DNA of 51,885 nt from Gammaproteobacteria bacterium (lineage in GTDB: Bacteria; Pseudomonadota; Gammaproteobacteria; Acidiferrobacterales; SPGG2). The translations under genes and the position numbers were made by a program. Positions 1-9,370 of the stretch are shown here, piece after piece (position 1 is the first letter of the stretch; each line of letters begins with the position of its first letter). Location of the stretch: positions 1 through 51,885 of the forward strand of contig JAOTYM010000014.1 in the NCBI GenBank assembly GCA_029861845.1, written 5' to 3'. Below the pieces are notes generated by a model that saw only the letters and a list, made by a program, of their open reading frames with translations, was not told where the DNA came from and made no database searches.

Positions 1-1311
1 TATGCCAAACTCGGCGGGGTGTGTCTGAATGTCGGCTGTATCCCATCCAAGGCGTTGCTCCACGCAGCCAAGGTCATTGCCGAATCCAAAGAGATGCGCG
101 AACACGGCGTTGAGTTTGGGCCCCCATCGGTCGATCTCGCGAAGTTAGATGGTTGGAAAAACAGCATCATCAATCGCTTAACCGGCGGCTTGGCCGGACT
201 GGCAAAACAGCGGAAGGTTACCGTGGTGCAAGGCCGTGGCAAGTTTACGACGCCCAATCGAATGGCAGTCGAATCCGCAGACGAAAACATCACGGTATCA
301 TTCGATCAAGCGATTATCGCGGCGGGGTCGCAGGCGGTTCAGATTCCAGGATTCCCCAATGATGATGCGCGGTTGATTGATTCTACCGACGCGCTGGCGT
401 TGAGTGAGATTCCAAAACGACTATTGATCATCGGTGGCGGCATCATCGGCTTGGAGATGGCCACCGTCTACTATGAACTCGGATCCAGCGTAACGGTGGT
501 CGAGCTCATGGATTCACTCATGCCCGGCGTCGATAAGGATGTCGTTAGGCCACTGCATAAACGCATCGCTAAACAATACGAAAATATTTTTCTGAGCACA
601 AAAGTAACCGATATCAAGTCACAAAAAGACGGTTTAATGGTTTTTTATGAGGGTGCCAAGGCACCGGCGTCGGAATTATTCGACCGCGTTTTGGTGGCAG
701 TCGGTAGATCTCCTAATGGCAGAGTGATCGGTGCCGAGAACGCCGGCGTGCAGGTAGATGAACGCGGTTTTATTGCTGTCGACAAACAGCAACGTACCAA
801 TGTTCCCCATATCTTTGCCATCGGCGATATAGTGGGAGAACCGATGCTTGCACACAAAGCGACACACGAAGGTAAGGTTGCGGCCGAGGTTGCCGCCGGC
901 ATGAAGAGCGCATTCGACGCACAAGTCATCCCATCTGTCGCCTATACCGACCCGGAAGTCGCATGGATAGGCACCACCGAATCTGAAGCCAAAGAGAAGC
1001 AACTCAACTATGGCAAGGGTGTATTCCCCTGGGCCGCGAGTGGGCGCGCGCTTGGCCTTGGGCGTGATGAGGGAATGACCAAATTGTTATTCGATGAAGA
1101 TAGCGGGCGTGTTATCGGCGCCGGTATCGTCGGCCCCCATGCCGGTGATTTGATCGCCGAGGTTGCACTTGCGATCGAGACCGGTTGCGATGCCCAAGAC
1201 ATAGGCCTTACCGTTCACCCGCACCCGACGCTTTCCGAGAGCGTTGCCTTTGCCGCCGAAGCGTTTGAAGGCACGATCACAGATCTCTATATGCCGCGTA
1301 AGAAGAAATGA
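1..1311 (+). CDS. lpdA: Dihydrolipoyl dehydrogenase (E3), 5'-truncated by the window edge
   Basis: E3 flavoprotein of 2-oxoacid dehydrogenase complexes; it reoxidises dihydrolipoamide and reduces NAD+. The reading frame is open from base 1 and starts inside the FAD-binding region, so roughly the first 40 residues of the usual ~475 lie outside the window. The redox-active disulfide motif CLNVGC follows at once. Further landmarks are GGGIIGLEM (NAD-binding), FAIGDIVGEPMLAHKA (FAD-binding) and the C-terminal HPHPTLSE, which carries the catalytic His-Glu pair. The whole length reads like the E. coli Lpd type, including the ITDLYMP-type tail. The lipoate synthase gene lipA lies two genes downstream on the same strand, which fits lipoate-dependent metabolism. 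Identity is very secure; which 2-oxoacid complex it serves cannot be seen here. Confidence 0.97.
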   Translation, partial: YAKLGGVCLNVGCIPSKALLHAAKVIAESKEMREHGVEFGPPSVDLAKLDGWKNSIINRLTGGLAGLAKQRKVTVVQGRGKFTTPNRMAVESADENITVSFDQAIIAAGSQAVQIPGFPNDDARLIDSTDALALSEIPKRLLIIGGGIIGLEMATVYYELGSSVTVVELMDSLMPGVDKDVVRPLHKRIAKQYENIFLSTKVTDIKSQKDGLMVFYEGAKAPASELFDRVLVAVGRSPNGRVIGAENAGVQVDERGFIAVDKQQRTNVPHIFAIGDIVGEPMLAHKATHEGKVAAEVAAGMKSAFDAQVIPSVAYTDPEVAWIGTTESEAKEKQLNYGKGVFPWAASGRALGLGRDEGMTKLLFDEDSGRVIGAGIVGPHAGDLIAEVALAIETGCDAQDIGLTVHPHPTLSESVAFAAEAFEGTITDLYMPRKKK

Positions 1312-1333
1312 TGCGCGTGCTCTGTGTCTTTAA

Positions 1334-2101
1334 ATGGCGCTAGCCTTAAACTACGCTGAGTACGGTGCTGGACCGCCAATCATAATCCTGCATGGCCTGT
1401 TCGGTTCCGCCAGAAATTGGCACGCGATCGCCCAGCAGCTCGAATCGACTCATCGTGTGTATGCCCTAGATCTACGTAACCACGGTAACTCGCCGTGGCA
1501 CGACTCGATGACCTATTACGACCTGGCCGATGATGTACTAGGTTTTATTGAACAACACAACCTAGAGCAGGCAGTCGTCATCGGTCACAGCATGGGCGGC
1601 AAGGTGGCGATGTTGCTCGCGCTACAACATCAGGAACTCGTCGGCACATTGATTGTTGTCGACGTTGCGCCGGCACCTTATCAACATAGTTTCGTCCAGT
1701 ACGTGCAAGCGATGCAGGGTCTGAACCTCAGTGGGCTTAGCCGGCGTGATGATGCCGATGAAGCGCTGAGGGCTGAGGTGCCGGAACCGGACGTGCGTCT
1801 GTTCTTGCTACAAAACCTGGCTTACAAAGACAAGCACTTCGATTGGCGCATCAATCTGCCAGCGCTGTCGGCGAATATGGCGGAGATCACGGGCTTTCCC
1901 AACGAGGTCAGGAATCGCATCTATTTTGGTAAGACGTTAGTAATAAGGGGCGGCCAGTCGATCTATGTGCAGCCCGAGCATTACCGCACGATCTATGCAC
2001 TTTTTCCTAACGCCGGTATTACGGTAATCCCCAACGCCGGGCACTGGGTGCACGCCGACCAACCGGCGGCACTGGTCGGGGCGATACGCGCTATTCTTTA
2101 G
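1334..2101 (+). CDS. Alpha/beta-hydrolase, YbfF-like esterase
   Basis: Serine hydrolase of the alpha/beta fold, 255 residues, probably an acyl-CoA or short-chain ester esterase of the YbfF type. Visible motifs are the oxyanion-hole segment LHGLFGS (about residues 19-25), the nucleophile elbow GHSMGGK with Ser86, and a C-terminal catalytic His in NAGHWVHAD. DLRNHGNSP near residue 46 is typical of the YbfF group. There is no signal peptide, so it should be cytoplasmic. It begins 22 bases after lpdA and is followed by lipA on the same strand, so co-transcription is likely. The natural substrate cannot be deduced. Confidence 0.85.
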   Translation: MALALNYAEYGAGPPIIILHGLFGSARNWHAIAQQLESTHRVYALDLRNHGNSPWHDSMTYYDLADDVLGFIEQHNLEQAVVIGHSMGGKVAMLLALQHQELVGTLIVVDVAPAPYQHSFVQYVQAMQGLNLSGLSRRDDADEALRAEVPEPDVRLFLLQNLAYKDKHFDWRINLPALSANMAEITGFPNEVRNRIYFGKTLVIRGGQSIYVQPEHYRTIYALFPNAGITVIPNAGHWVHADQPAALVGAIRAIL

Positions 2102-2176
2102 ATAAGGATGTAACCGTGGCGTGATATGCTTGGGGTTGGGATAACGGTTCAAGCTTGATGGTTTAGCAAATCTAAT

Positions 2177-3136
2177 ATGTCGGAATCCGAACCAAGATCA
2201 CGACCGGCGGCGCATGAACCCCAAAAGGGTGCCGCAAAAACGGCGCGCATACCGATAAAGATCGTACCGCGCACAGAAACGCTTCCTAAGCCGCCGTGGA
2301 TACGGGTGAAGCTTCCCACCGGCCCCGGCGTGCAACGTATCAAGCGCATGTTGCGTGAGAACAGCCTGCATACGGTGTGTGAGGAGGCATTGTGCCCGAA
2401 TCTAGCCGAATGTTTTGGCCACGGTACCGCCACCTTTATGATCATGGGTGATCTTTGTACGCGCCGCTGTCCTTTCTGTGACGTTGCCCATGGTAGACCC
2501 TTGCCACTAGATGCCGAAGAGCCGCAAAAGCTCGCAGAGACAGTCAGGGCCATGGACCTTCGCTATGTGGTCATCACTTCCGTCGATCGCGACGATCTAC
2601 GTGATGGTGGCGCCGGTCATTTTGCCGCGTGTATACGCGCGCTACGTTGGCAAAATCCTGGCATTCGTATCGAGATACTGGTCCCGGACTTTCGCGGCCG
2701 TATGGATCGTGCATTAGACGCACTGGTTGCCGAACCGCCGGACGTGTTTAATCACAATTTGGAGACGGTACCCAGGCTTTACAAACAAGCACGCCCCGGC
2801 GCGGACTATGAGTGGTCACTGAAGCTCATTAAGCGCTTCAAGGAATGCCATCCCACCATTCCAACTAAATCGGGTCTGATGCTCGGTTTGGGTGAAGAGT
2901 TAAATGAGGTACGCCAGGTTATGCGAGACCTGCGCGATCACGACTGCGGTATGTTGACTCTAGGCCAGTATCTGGCGCCCAGTGTGCACCACTTGGCGGT
3001 CGAGCGTTATGTGACACCGGCCGAGTTCGACGAGCTCGCCGGTGCCGCAAAGGAAATGGGATTCTCTCATGTGGCGAGTGGACCGCTAGTACGCTCGTCT
3101 TATCACGCCGACCAACAGGCAGCGAACGTGATCTGA
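2177..3136 (+). CDS. lipA: Lipoyl synthase (radical SAM)
   Basis: Inserts two sulfur atoms into protein-bound octanoyl groups to make lipoyl cofactors. At 319 residues it has the normal length for the family. The auxiliary-cluster motif C-x4-C-x5-C is at Cys68, Cys73 and Cys79; the radical-SAM motif CTRRCPFC supplies Cys94, Cys98 and Cys101. The conserved C-terminal RSSYHAD, whose serine ligates the auxiliary cluster, is present. The first ~35 residues are a basic, proline-rich extension that varies within the family. No lipB is seen next to it. It is the last of three same-strand genes headed by lpdA. Confidence 0.97.
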   Translation: MSESEPRSRPAAHEPQKGAAKTARIPIKIVPRTETLPKPPWIRVKLPTGPGVQRIKRMLRENSLHTVCEEALCPNLAECFGHGTATFMIMGDLCTRRCPFCDVAHGRPLPLDAEEPQKLAETVRAMDLRYVVITSVDRDDLRDGGAGHFAACIRALRWQNPGIRIEILVPDFRGRMDRALDALVAEPPDVFNHNLETVPRLYKQARPGADYEWSLKLIKRFKECHPTIPTKSGLMLGLGEELNEVRQVMRDLRDHDCGMLTLGQYLAPSVHHLAVERYVTPAEFDELAGAAKEMGFSHVASGPLVRSSYHADQQAANVI

Positions 3137-3152
3137 TTGATTTACCAGTACG

Positions 3153-3551
3153 TCACCGCGCGCGCGCGAAAATCTTTTCGATATCTTGTTGTGTAGTATC
3201 TCTCGGCGAATTGCCAATGGCACGGCGTTGGCACGCGACGGACGCCGCCAATTCCTCTACATCTTCTCGTGTAAGTCCGACTCCGCCGATACGGTTGGGT
3301 ATGCCGGTTGCTTCCGCGTATAGCTCGGCATCGACACCGGCGTCGGTTAGGGCCTTACGCGCCTGTGCCACGTACTTGGAGTCGGCGAGATACGGATCGG
3401 TAAAGAGCACCGCTCGCTTGATCTCTTGAGCGCGTACACGTTCACCGACCTCCTCCATGACGCCGCGACCAAACATTATGCGCGGCATTTCTACTGTGAA
3501 GCTGTCGGCGCCACCCTCAGTTGCCACGAAGTAATGACAGCAACCCACCAC
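3153..3551 (-). pseudogene. Internally deleted iron-containing alcohol dehydrogenase (hydroxyacid-oxoacid transhydrogenase type)
   Basis: The 132 residues join the two ends of a protein that should exceed 400 residues. Residues 1-80 match the N-terminus of the ADHFE1/HOT branch of Fe-dependent alcohol dehydrogenases (CCHYF...ATEGGADSFTVEMPRI.FGRG). From about residue 82 (TGIPNRIGGVGLT...SPRDTTQQDIEKIF) it matches the extreme C-terminus of the same family. The nucleotide- and iron-binding middle, with the metal-ligand histidines, is absent. The junction lies near 3306-3316 and keeps the frame, so the deletion leaves no stop codon or frameshift. A GTG start with a GGAG motif just upstream is still present. 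It cannot be catalytic in the family sense. It lies tail to tail with lipA. Expression as a short protein is possible but unsupported. Confidence 0.8.
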
Positions 3552-3636
3552 CGTTCTCCGCTGTTATGCCCGCGTCATGATGACCGAGATCGGTGACATT
3601 TTCCACTCGTGACATGTTGGCGACATGGAGGTACGG

Positions 3637-5205
3637 CTATTTCGTTTTTGCTGTAGATTCGCGTCTTAGGATGTGTTTCTGGATCTTACCCACTGAGGTC
3701 CTGGGCAGTTCTTGTCGAAATTCGACCAGTTGCGGCACACGAAAACTCGCAAGTCTTTCCTGACACCAACCAATGATTTCATCGGCATCGGCCCGTTCAC
3801 CTTTGTGCAACACAACGACAGCCATTATTTTCTCATCGCGTATCTCATCGGGTACGCCAATGACGGCACAGTCAAATACCTTGGGGTGTTGCAGAATAAC
3901 GGTCTCGACTTCAGTGGCGGCAACATTCTCACCCGCGCGCTTAATCATATCCTTGGCGCGATCCACAAAGTGAAAATAGCCGTCGGCGTCTTGGCGCGCG
4001 TTGTCACCGGACCACAACCAGCCCTGCCGTATGGTCTCCGCTGTCGCCTCGGGGTTTTTGAAATATCCCTTCATGACGGTCCAAGCCGGTTCGCCGCGGA
4101 CCACGATCTGACCGACCTCGCCGCGTTCCACGGACTGTCCATCATCATCAACCAGGTCTAGCTCATAGCCCATCACTGGAAATCCAACCGACATGTTGCG
4201 ACGTTCGTAATCGATGGGGTTCATAAGTGGCGGCCCCATGGTTTCGGTCATGCCCCATAGTTGCAGCAACGGCGCGTTAAAGCGCTGGCGCCATTCGCTG
4301 AGCTGATCCTGCGTCACGCTCTGGGCAAAGATGACCACTCGCAGTCGATTATTGCGGTGTTGGTCTCGTGGTTCCTGTGCCAGCAACATACGCATAGGGG
4401 CGGCGAATAGGCTTGCCACCGTACATTGGTGCGTAATGCATTGATCGAAATAGCGGCTAGCGCTGAAGCGGGCCATCAGCGCCATACTGGCACCGGTGAT
4501 GAGCGTGCTCATGGTCGAGTAGTACTGGGCGTTTCCATGAAACAGCGGCAGCACGACGAAATGTCGGTCGTCCGGGCTTAAGCGGATAGCCTTGGCCACG
4601 GTCTCACCGGCATAGATATAGTTGGCGTTGGTAACCATTACGCCCTTTGGGCGTGCGGTGGTCCCCGACGTATAAAGAATCGCAACCTCGTCGATAGGGC
4701 TGGGTTTGGCGTCGGGCGCCGCTGTCGGCTGCGCTGCCATCAGTTCGTCGAAACACCGATAGGCCGATTGTTGTTCTGAACGACCGCATACGATCACGCT
4801 TTCGACCCCGCCACAGTTCTGCCGCGCCCGTTCGGCCACGTCTACATGATCAGGATGGGTGAATATCAGCCGGCTCTCCGAGTGGTTGAGCAGGTACTCG
4901 AGCTCGGCGGCGGACGCGTGGATGTTGGTCGGCATGATCACGGCGCCGACCTTAGCGGCTGCGAACCACAAAAACAGGAAATCTAAGCAATTCGCAAGGT
5001 GCAAGTTCACCTTGTCGCTAGCGGCGATGCCAAGTGCGAGCAATAGATTGGCAGCACGATTTACGTGTTCATCGAATTGCGCGTAGTTGAGTTGGGCGAC
5101 GTCGCCGGCAAGATCATCGAAGATGACGAACGTGCGGTCCGGGCTAGTGTGCGCCCGGTGTTCTAGCAGATCACGGAGGGTGCGATCGCCGACAATGGTA
5201 GCCAT
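3637..5205 (-). CDS. AMP-forming acyl-CoA ligase (CaiC/fadD-like)
   Basis: Activates a carboxylic acid to its CoA thioester through an acyl-adenylate. At 522 residues it is full length for the ANL superfamily. Motifs in order are the phosphate-binding loop YTSGTTARPKGV (about residues 178-189), the aromatic LWGMTET motif (A5), the hinge region GDNARQDADGYFHFVDRAKDMIKRAGENV (quoted here only as A7-A8; its key residues are Asp, Arg and Lys) and the C-terminal catalytic lysine in RTSVGKIQKH. The overall pattern resembles crotonobetaine/carnitine-CoA ligases more than long-chain FadD, but the acid substrate is unknown. It ends upstream of the HOT remnant and starts close to the PCu(A)C gene on the same strand. 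Confidence 0.85.
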   Translation of the reverse strand: MATIVGDRTLRDLLEHRAHTSPDRTFVIFDDLAGDVAQLNYAQFDEHVNRAANLLLALGIAASDKVNLHLANCLDFLFLWFAAAKVGAVIMPTNIHASAAELEYLLNHSESRLIFTHPDHVDVAERARQNCGGVESVIVCGRSEQQSAYRCFDELMAAQPTAAPDAKPSPIDEVAILYTSGTTARPKGVMVTNANYIYAGETVAKAIRLSPDDRHFVVLPLFHGNAQYYSTMSTLITGASMALMARFSASRYFDQCITHQCTVASLFAAPMRMLLAQEPRDQHRNNRLRVVIFAQSVTQDQLSEWRQRFNAPLLQLWGMTETMGPPLMNPIDYERRNMSVGFPVMGYELDLVDDDGQSVERGEVGQIVVRGEPAWTVMKGYFKNPEATAETIRQGWLWSGDNARQDADGYFHFVDRAKDMIKRAGENVAATEVETVILQHPKVFDCAVIGVPDEIRDEKIMAVVVLHKGERADADEIIGWCQERLASFRVPQLVEFRQELPRTSVGKIQKHILRRESTAKTK

Positions 5206-5210
5206 GTTTG

Positions 5211-5696
5211 CTAGTTAGTACGGTATCCGCCGTGATCACCGGGTGGATGCTTGATCACGACTATTTCCACCTCGATCGTTCCGGCCTTTTCAAACGCCAG
5301 GGTTAGCGGGAAATGTTGGCCTGCGGTCAACGGTTCTGTCAATTTCATGAGCATGATGTGCAGGCCACCCGGTGCCAGCACTGACGATGTACCAGGTTCT
5401 ACATCAATTGCTTCGATTGGACGCATACGCACCACGCCATCGCTCGTGGTGTGGCCATGCAGCGAGACCTGTTTAGCAATCGGCGATGAGGCAGCGGTCA
5501 GTCGGTCGACGCTTTCACCTCGATTGGATATCTCCATATAGGCCGCACCATTGCGAGCAACATCGGGTAGTGCCAGCGACCAAGGATGTGTGACATGAAT
5601 GCTTCCCGCTGTGTACTCGTGCGCCATCGCACTCGATGTTACAACAACAAGCGCTAATAGTGCGCAACCAATGCGACTGACATCAATACATCTCAT
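5211..5696 (-). CDS. PCu(A)C-domain periplasmic copper chaperone
   Basis: Periplasmic copper-binding protein thought to deliver Cu(I) to the CuA site of cytochrome oxidase. I chose the ATG at 5696 (161 residues) rather than an upstream TTG, because a GTGGA sequence precedes it and the N-terminus MRCIDVSRIGCALLALVVVT then reads as a clean signal peptide cleaved after AMA. The mature domain shows the family's copper ligand spacing: a histidine in SLHGHTT, a methionine in VVRM, and the H-x-M pair in GGLHIML. The tail is His/Gly-rich (HPPGDHGG). It lies in the minus-strand run between the NRDE gene and the acyl-CoA ligase; no Sco or cox gene is nearby. Confidence 0.85.
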   Translation of the reverse strand: MRCIDVSRIGCALLALVVVTSSAMAHEYTAGSIHVTHPWSLALPDVARNGAAYMEISNRGESVDRLTAASSPIAKQVSLHGHTTSDGVVRMRPIEAIDVEPGTSSVLAPGGLHIMLMKLTEPLTAGQHFPLTLAFEKAGTIEVEIVVIKHPPGDHGGYRTN

Positions 5697-5720
5697 AGGT
5701 ATCCACAATGCAAACTACTA

Positions 5721-6488
5721 CTATTCCAAGACAAATTGGTGGGACGCCGTAGAGTAACGGTCGGGCCGGTGGTCGAATGTCCTTTCAATGAAGGTAACAT
5801 TACCTGTCTTGTCGATCAAAACTACAGTGGATGAGCGCGTGCCATAGTTTCCAGCGTTGACAAACAATGGTGATAACAAACGTTCATTGTCGATGCCGAT
5901 ACCGGTATCGGGTAGTTCGTTGTCATCGGCCATCGTAGAGTCAGCTAATATAGCGAAAAGCTGATCAGGTGTCGGCTCATTGGCCGCAAGCAAGAGTCTA
6001 TTGAGCTCTTGTTTGCCTTGTACGAGCTTCGGCCAAGGTGTGTCTAAGAGATGGTTACTGACACCGTACAGACTGCTGACGAGTTGGCGTGGCTGGTGTT
6101 CTTGGTTTGAGTAATAACGGAATTCGCTACCATCGCCGACGATTAAACTAAAGCCATTGTATAAACGACCGTTGTCGACAACCCCGGCGAGGTAATCGCT
6201 GGGCGTTTGATTGCCCCTTAGAAACTCGCTTACCAGTCCGCCCCGTGACGGTCCATCGGATCGATTGGCCTCAACGCTGCGAAAATTCGTCAATGCGGCG
6301 AAACGTCCTTGGCGGGTGACGCCGAGCCATGTTCCACCTTGTAACAAGTCACGGCCGGCCAACACGTTGGGGGCGTCGTCCCAGAACGCCGCCGCCGCCG
6401 TCGGCCGGTCATAGGCCTCCTCTCTATTGGCGGCGACGATCAAGGGGTATCGCGGGTGCTGTCCGAGCGACAACAGCAAGATGCACAT
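5721..6488 (-). CDS. NRDE (TANGO2-like) family protein
   Basis: 255-residue member of the NRDE family, named for the N-R-D/E signature seen here as AANREEAYDRP near residues 19-29. The protein begins MCILLL; a cysteine at position 2 is typical and could become an N-terminal nucleophile after Met removal. Other family landmarks are GGTWLGV, ALTNFR and the C-terminal RSSTVVLID. The biochemical role in bacteria is unknown; the eukaryotic relative TANGO2 is linked to haem or lipid handling. It lies downstream of the class I fumarase on the minus strand and may be co-transcribed with it. Confidence 0.85.
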   Translation of the reverse strand: MCILLLSLGQHPRYPLIVAANREEAYDRPTAAAAFWDDAPNVLAGRDLLQGGTWLGVTRQGRFAALTNFRSVEANRSDGPSRGGLVSEFLRGNQTPSDYLAGVVDNGRLYNGFSLIVGDGSEFRYYSNQEHQPRQLVSSLYGVSNHLLDTPWPKLVQGKQELNRLLLAANEPTPDQLFAILADSTMADDNELPDTGIGIDNERLLSPLFVNAGNYGTRSSTVVLIDKTGNVTFIERTFDHRPDRYSTASHQFVLE

Positions 6489-6516
6489 AATAATTCGTTG
6501 GGATGTCTGGCGGCGC

Positions 6517-8040
6517 CTAACCTATTGCCACCGGTATCTTACCGATTCTGCTGCGCCATTCTACCGGCCCCGTGTTGTGGACTGATTCGCCATTGCTGTC
6601 GACGGCCACGGTAACCGGCATGTCTTTGACTTCGAACTCGTAAATCGCCTCCATACCGAGTTCCTCGAAGGCGATGAGTCTGGAGGAACGAATCGATTTG
6701 GATACCAGATAGGCGGCACCACCGATGGCGATCAGGTATACCGCTTTGTGCTTCTTGATGGATTCAACCGTGGCCGGCCCGCGTTCGGCCTTGCCGATCA
6801 TGCCCAACAGTCCGGTGTTCTCTAGCATCATGTCGGTAAACTTATCCATACGGGTGGCGGTGGTGGGGCCAGCGGGTCCGACGACTTCGTCACCCACCGC
6901 GTCTACCGGGCCAACGTAATAGATAAATCGATTGCGAAAATCGACACCCTTAGGTAAGGGCTTTCCTTCGGCAAACAATGTGGCGATGCGTTTGTGGGCG
7001 GCGTCACGTCCGGTCAGCAATTTGCCGCTTAGCAGCAGGGTTTCGCCCGGTTGCCAGCTCTGAACATCTGCGGCAGTGACGTTATCCAGATCCACACGAC
7101 GCGCGTTCTGGCCTGCCTGCCAGGCGATATCCGGCCAGTCTGCGAGTTGCGGCGGCTCTAGGTGCGCGCTACCACTACCGTCGAGCACAAAATGTACATG
7201 CCGGGTAGCGGCGCAGTTGGGGATCATGGCCACCGGCAACGACGCGGCGTGGGTCGGGTAGTCAAGGATCTTCACATCGAGTACCGTCGTTAATCCGCCT
7301 AAACCCTGCGCACCGATTCCTAATGCGTTGACCTTGTCGTAGATCTCTAGACGTAGTTCTTCAATGCGATTCTTCGGGCCACAGGCGATGAGCTCTTGGA
7401 TGTTGATCGGTTCCATCAGCGATTCCTTGGCCAGCAGCATCGCCTTTTCTGCCGTGCCGCCGATGCCGAGTCCGAGTATCCCCGGCGGGCACCAGCCCGC
7501 GCCCATGGTCGGCACCGTCTTTAGCACCCACTCGACCAGATCATCGCTTGGATTGAGAATCGTGAATTTGGATTTGTTCTCCGAGCCTCCACCCTTGGCG
7601 GCGACGGTTACTTCAAGCCCATTGCCGGGAACCAGTTCGGTGTGTATCACCGCCGGCGTGTTATCGCGCGTATTCTTACGCATGCCGACAGGATCGCTGA
7701 CGATGGACGCGCGTAGCGGGTTATCCGGGTCGTTATAGGCGCGCCGCACGCCTTCATTCACCATGTCTTCCAGTGACTGGTCGGTATCCCAGCCCACATC
7801 CATGCCCACTTTGAGAAACACCACCACGATCCCGGTATCCTGACACATGGGCCGATGGCCTTCGGCCGCCATCCGCGAGTTGGTGAGGATTTGTGCCATC
7901 GCGTCCTTGGCCGCCGGCGACTGTTCACGCTCGTAGGCGGCGGCCATGGCACGAACGAAATCGGGCGGATGGTAAAAAGAGATGTACTGCAATCCGTCGG
8001 CGATGCTATCGATTAAATCTTGCTTGTTGATGACCGTCAT
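6517..8040 (-). CDS. fumA: Class I fumarate hydratase, single-chain type
   Basis: Iron-sulfur hydratase that interconverts fumarate and malate in the cytoplasm. The 507 residues contain both the alpha-like domain and the beta-like domain in one chain. The three 4Fe-4S cysteines are visible as Cys66 (CQDTG), Cys184 (CPPG) and Cys276 (NCAATRH). The C-terminal half carries PVDAVGDEVVGPAGPTTATR-type residues of the substrate domain and ends in RSRIGKIPVAIG. The start is the ATG at 8040, preceded by an AGGTGAGG sequence. It is transcribed away from the tctCBA operon across a 303-base gap. A second class I fumarase, split into two genes, lies at 37549-39038, so this copy is the better candidate for the ordinary TCA-cycle enzyme. 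Confidence 0.95.
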   Translation of the reverse strand: MTVINKQDLIDSIADGLQYISFYHPPDFVRAMAAAYEREQSPAAKDAMAQILTNSRMAAEGHRPMCQDTGIVVVFLKVGMDVGWDTDQSLEDMVNEGVRRAYNDPDNPLRASIVSDPVGMRKNTRDNTPAVIHTELVPGNGLEVTVAAKGGGSENKSKFTILNPSDDLVEWVLKTVPTMGAGWCPPGILGLGIGGTAEKAMLLAKESLMEPINIQELIACGPKNRIEELRLEIYDKVNALGIGAQGLGGLTTVLDVKILDYPTHAASLPVAMIPNCAATRHVHFVLDGSGSAHLEPPQLADWPDIAWQAGQNARRVDLDNVTAADVQSWQPGETLLLSGKLLTGRDAAHKRIATLFAEGKPLPKGVDFRNRFIYYVGPVDAVGDEVVGPAGPTTATRMDKFTDMMLENTGLLGMIGKAERGPATVESIKKHKAVYLIAIGGAAYLVSKSIRSSRLIAFEELGMEAIYEFEVKDMPVTVAVDSNGESVHNTGPVEWRSRIGKIPVAIG

Positions 8041-8121
8041 GGCCTCACCTGGGCGCCATTTGCCAATGCAGCGTCTGTGGATTGTTACCTAATACTAACA
8101 AACACCGATACGGATTCTGGC

Positions 8122-8172
8122 ATACGCCATGCGGCCAGGCCAGGCTGCGACCAGCGCATGTAGCAGGCGTAT
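8122..8172. other. Large imperfect inverted repeat in the fumA-tctC divergent gap
   Basis: The 303 bases between the divergent starts of fumA (8040) and tctC (8344) hold no gene that I can support. They contain an inverted repeat: outer arms ATACGCC (8122-8128) and GGCGTAT (8166-8172), inner arms ATGCG (8129-8133) and CGCAT (8155-8159), with a six-base bulge on one side. It could fold in RNA of either strand or act as a protein-binding site. No convincing sigma-70 promoter was found in the gap, though one must exist for each direction. Confidence 0.4.
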
Positions 8173-8343
8173 TTGCGGGAGACTCACGCCTTTTCCGCGT
8201 GCGGCCGGCTTGCATCGAACGCAGGCTGAAAATTGTATTTGATAGCGAAATCAAGGTAATGTAGTGCCACGAGTGGGCGCCCGGAGTTGCCTTGGCCGAC
8301 CCCGTACCAATCAAACGAGAGACACCGGTGGGAGGAATGCATC

Positions 8344-9348
8344 ATGTCGAGATTATGCAGAATAACAGCTTTTGCCCTTGGTTCGTTGTTTGGGCTGACA
8401 TTGGTGGCGCCGGCCATTGCGGCCGAAATGATGGAGAAACCGGGCGGTTTTCCCGAACGCCCGCTTTCTATGATCGTGCCCTACGGCCCCGGGGGTGGTT
8501 CTGGCCAGGTATCCCGCGCCATGATTCAGGGCGTCAAAGACGCTACCGGCATCGACATCAATCCTGACTACAAGCCCGGCGGTTCCGGTATGGTTGGCTT
8601 GAAAACCTACATGGCGGCACCGGCCGACGGCTATACCGTGCTTGAGCACATCGATGATGCGACCAGTGCGTTCGCCATCGGCAAATCCAAGATCCATCCC
8701 GCCAAGGATCTGATCCCATTGGTGATCTCACAGATCACCTTTAGCCAGATCTATATCCGCTCGAAGGAGACGCGGTTTACTGATTGGGGCTCCTTCGTCA
8801 AGTTTGCCCAGGCACAGAATGGCAAGGCTACGATCGCCAATGTCTCGGGTGAAGGTTCGATGGAACGTATTAATATGAACCGCACCGCCGAGCATTTCGG
8901 CTTCAAGATTCAGCAGATCAGTTTCGATAAGGGTGGTCCACGCTATGCTGCCCTCAAGGGTGGTCAGGTCGATGCGTTGTTCGAGCAGCCCGGCGATGTG
9001 CGTGGTTTCTTGGAAAGCGGTGATTTCAAGCCCATCCTGACGTTCTTGAAAGAGCGTCCGGCCGCGTTTGCCAATGTGCCGTCGATGACGGACGTTGGCC
9101 TAAAGTTTACGCCGTTGATGCGTTTCCGCGGCTTCTATGTCCACAAGGATGTACCCGCGGCGCGTGTGAAGTATCTGCAATGGGCCTTTCAGAATGGCTA
9201 TCATGCAGATAGCTATCTCGCCTTCAATAAAAAGAAATATATGGATCTGATTCCGAGCTTTCGCGACACCAAGGGCGCGAAGCAGCTCATCGACGATACG
9301 ATGAAGATCTATAAGAAGACTTATAAGGAGATGGGGCTCATCCAGTAG
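8344..9348 (+). CDS. tctC: Tripartite tricarboxylate transporter, substrate-binding protein (Bug/TctC family)
   Basis: Periplasmic binding protein that hands a carboxylate-type solute to the TctAB membrane unit. I chose the ATG at 8344 because GGAGG sits at 8331-8335 and the product (334 residues) then starts with a signal peptide, MSRLCRITAFALGSLFGLTL, cleaved after AIAA. An in-frame ATG at 8287 would add 19 residues before the signal. The mature protein has the family's ligand-loop signature VPYGPGGGSGQVSRAM and, later, the KPGGSGMVGLKTYMAAPADGY region. It is followed by a strong stem-loop and then tctB and tctA. The downstream enzymes (aldehyde dehydrogenase and CoA ligase of sulfonate-type families) suggest an organic acid or sulfonate ligand rather than citrate. 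Confidence 0.9.
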   Translation: MSRLCRITAFALGSLFGLTLVAPAIAAEMMEKPGGFPERPLSMIVPYGPGGGSGQVSRAMIQGVKDATGIDINPDYKPGGSGMVGLKTYMAAPADGYTVLEHIDDATSAFAIGKSKIHPAKDLIPLVISQITFSQIYIRSKETRFTDWGSFVKFAQAQNGKATIANVSGEGSMERINMNRTAEHFGFKIQQISFDKGGPRYAALKGGQVDALFEQPGDVRGFLESGDFKPILTFLKERPAAFANVPSMTDVGLKFTPLMRFRGFYVHKDVPAARVKYLQWAFQNGYHADSYLAFNKKKYMDLIPSFRDTKGAKQLIDDTMKIYKKTYKEMGLIQ

Positions 9349-9370
9349 CCCTGCCTATCTTGTCTTGATA

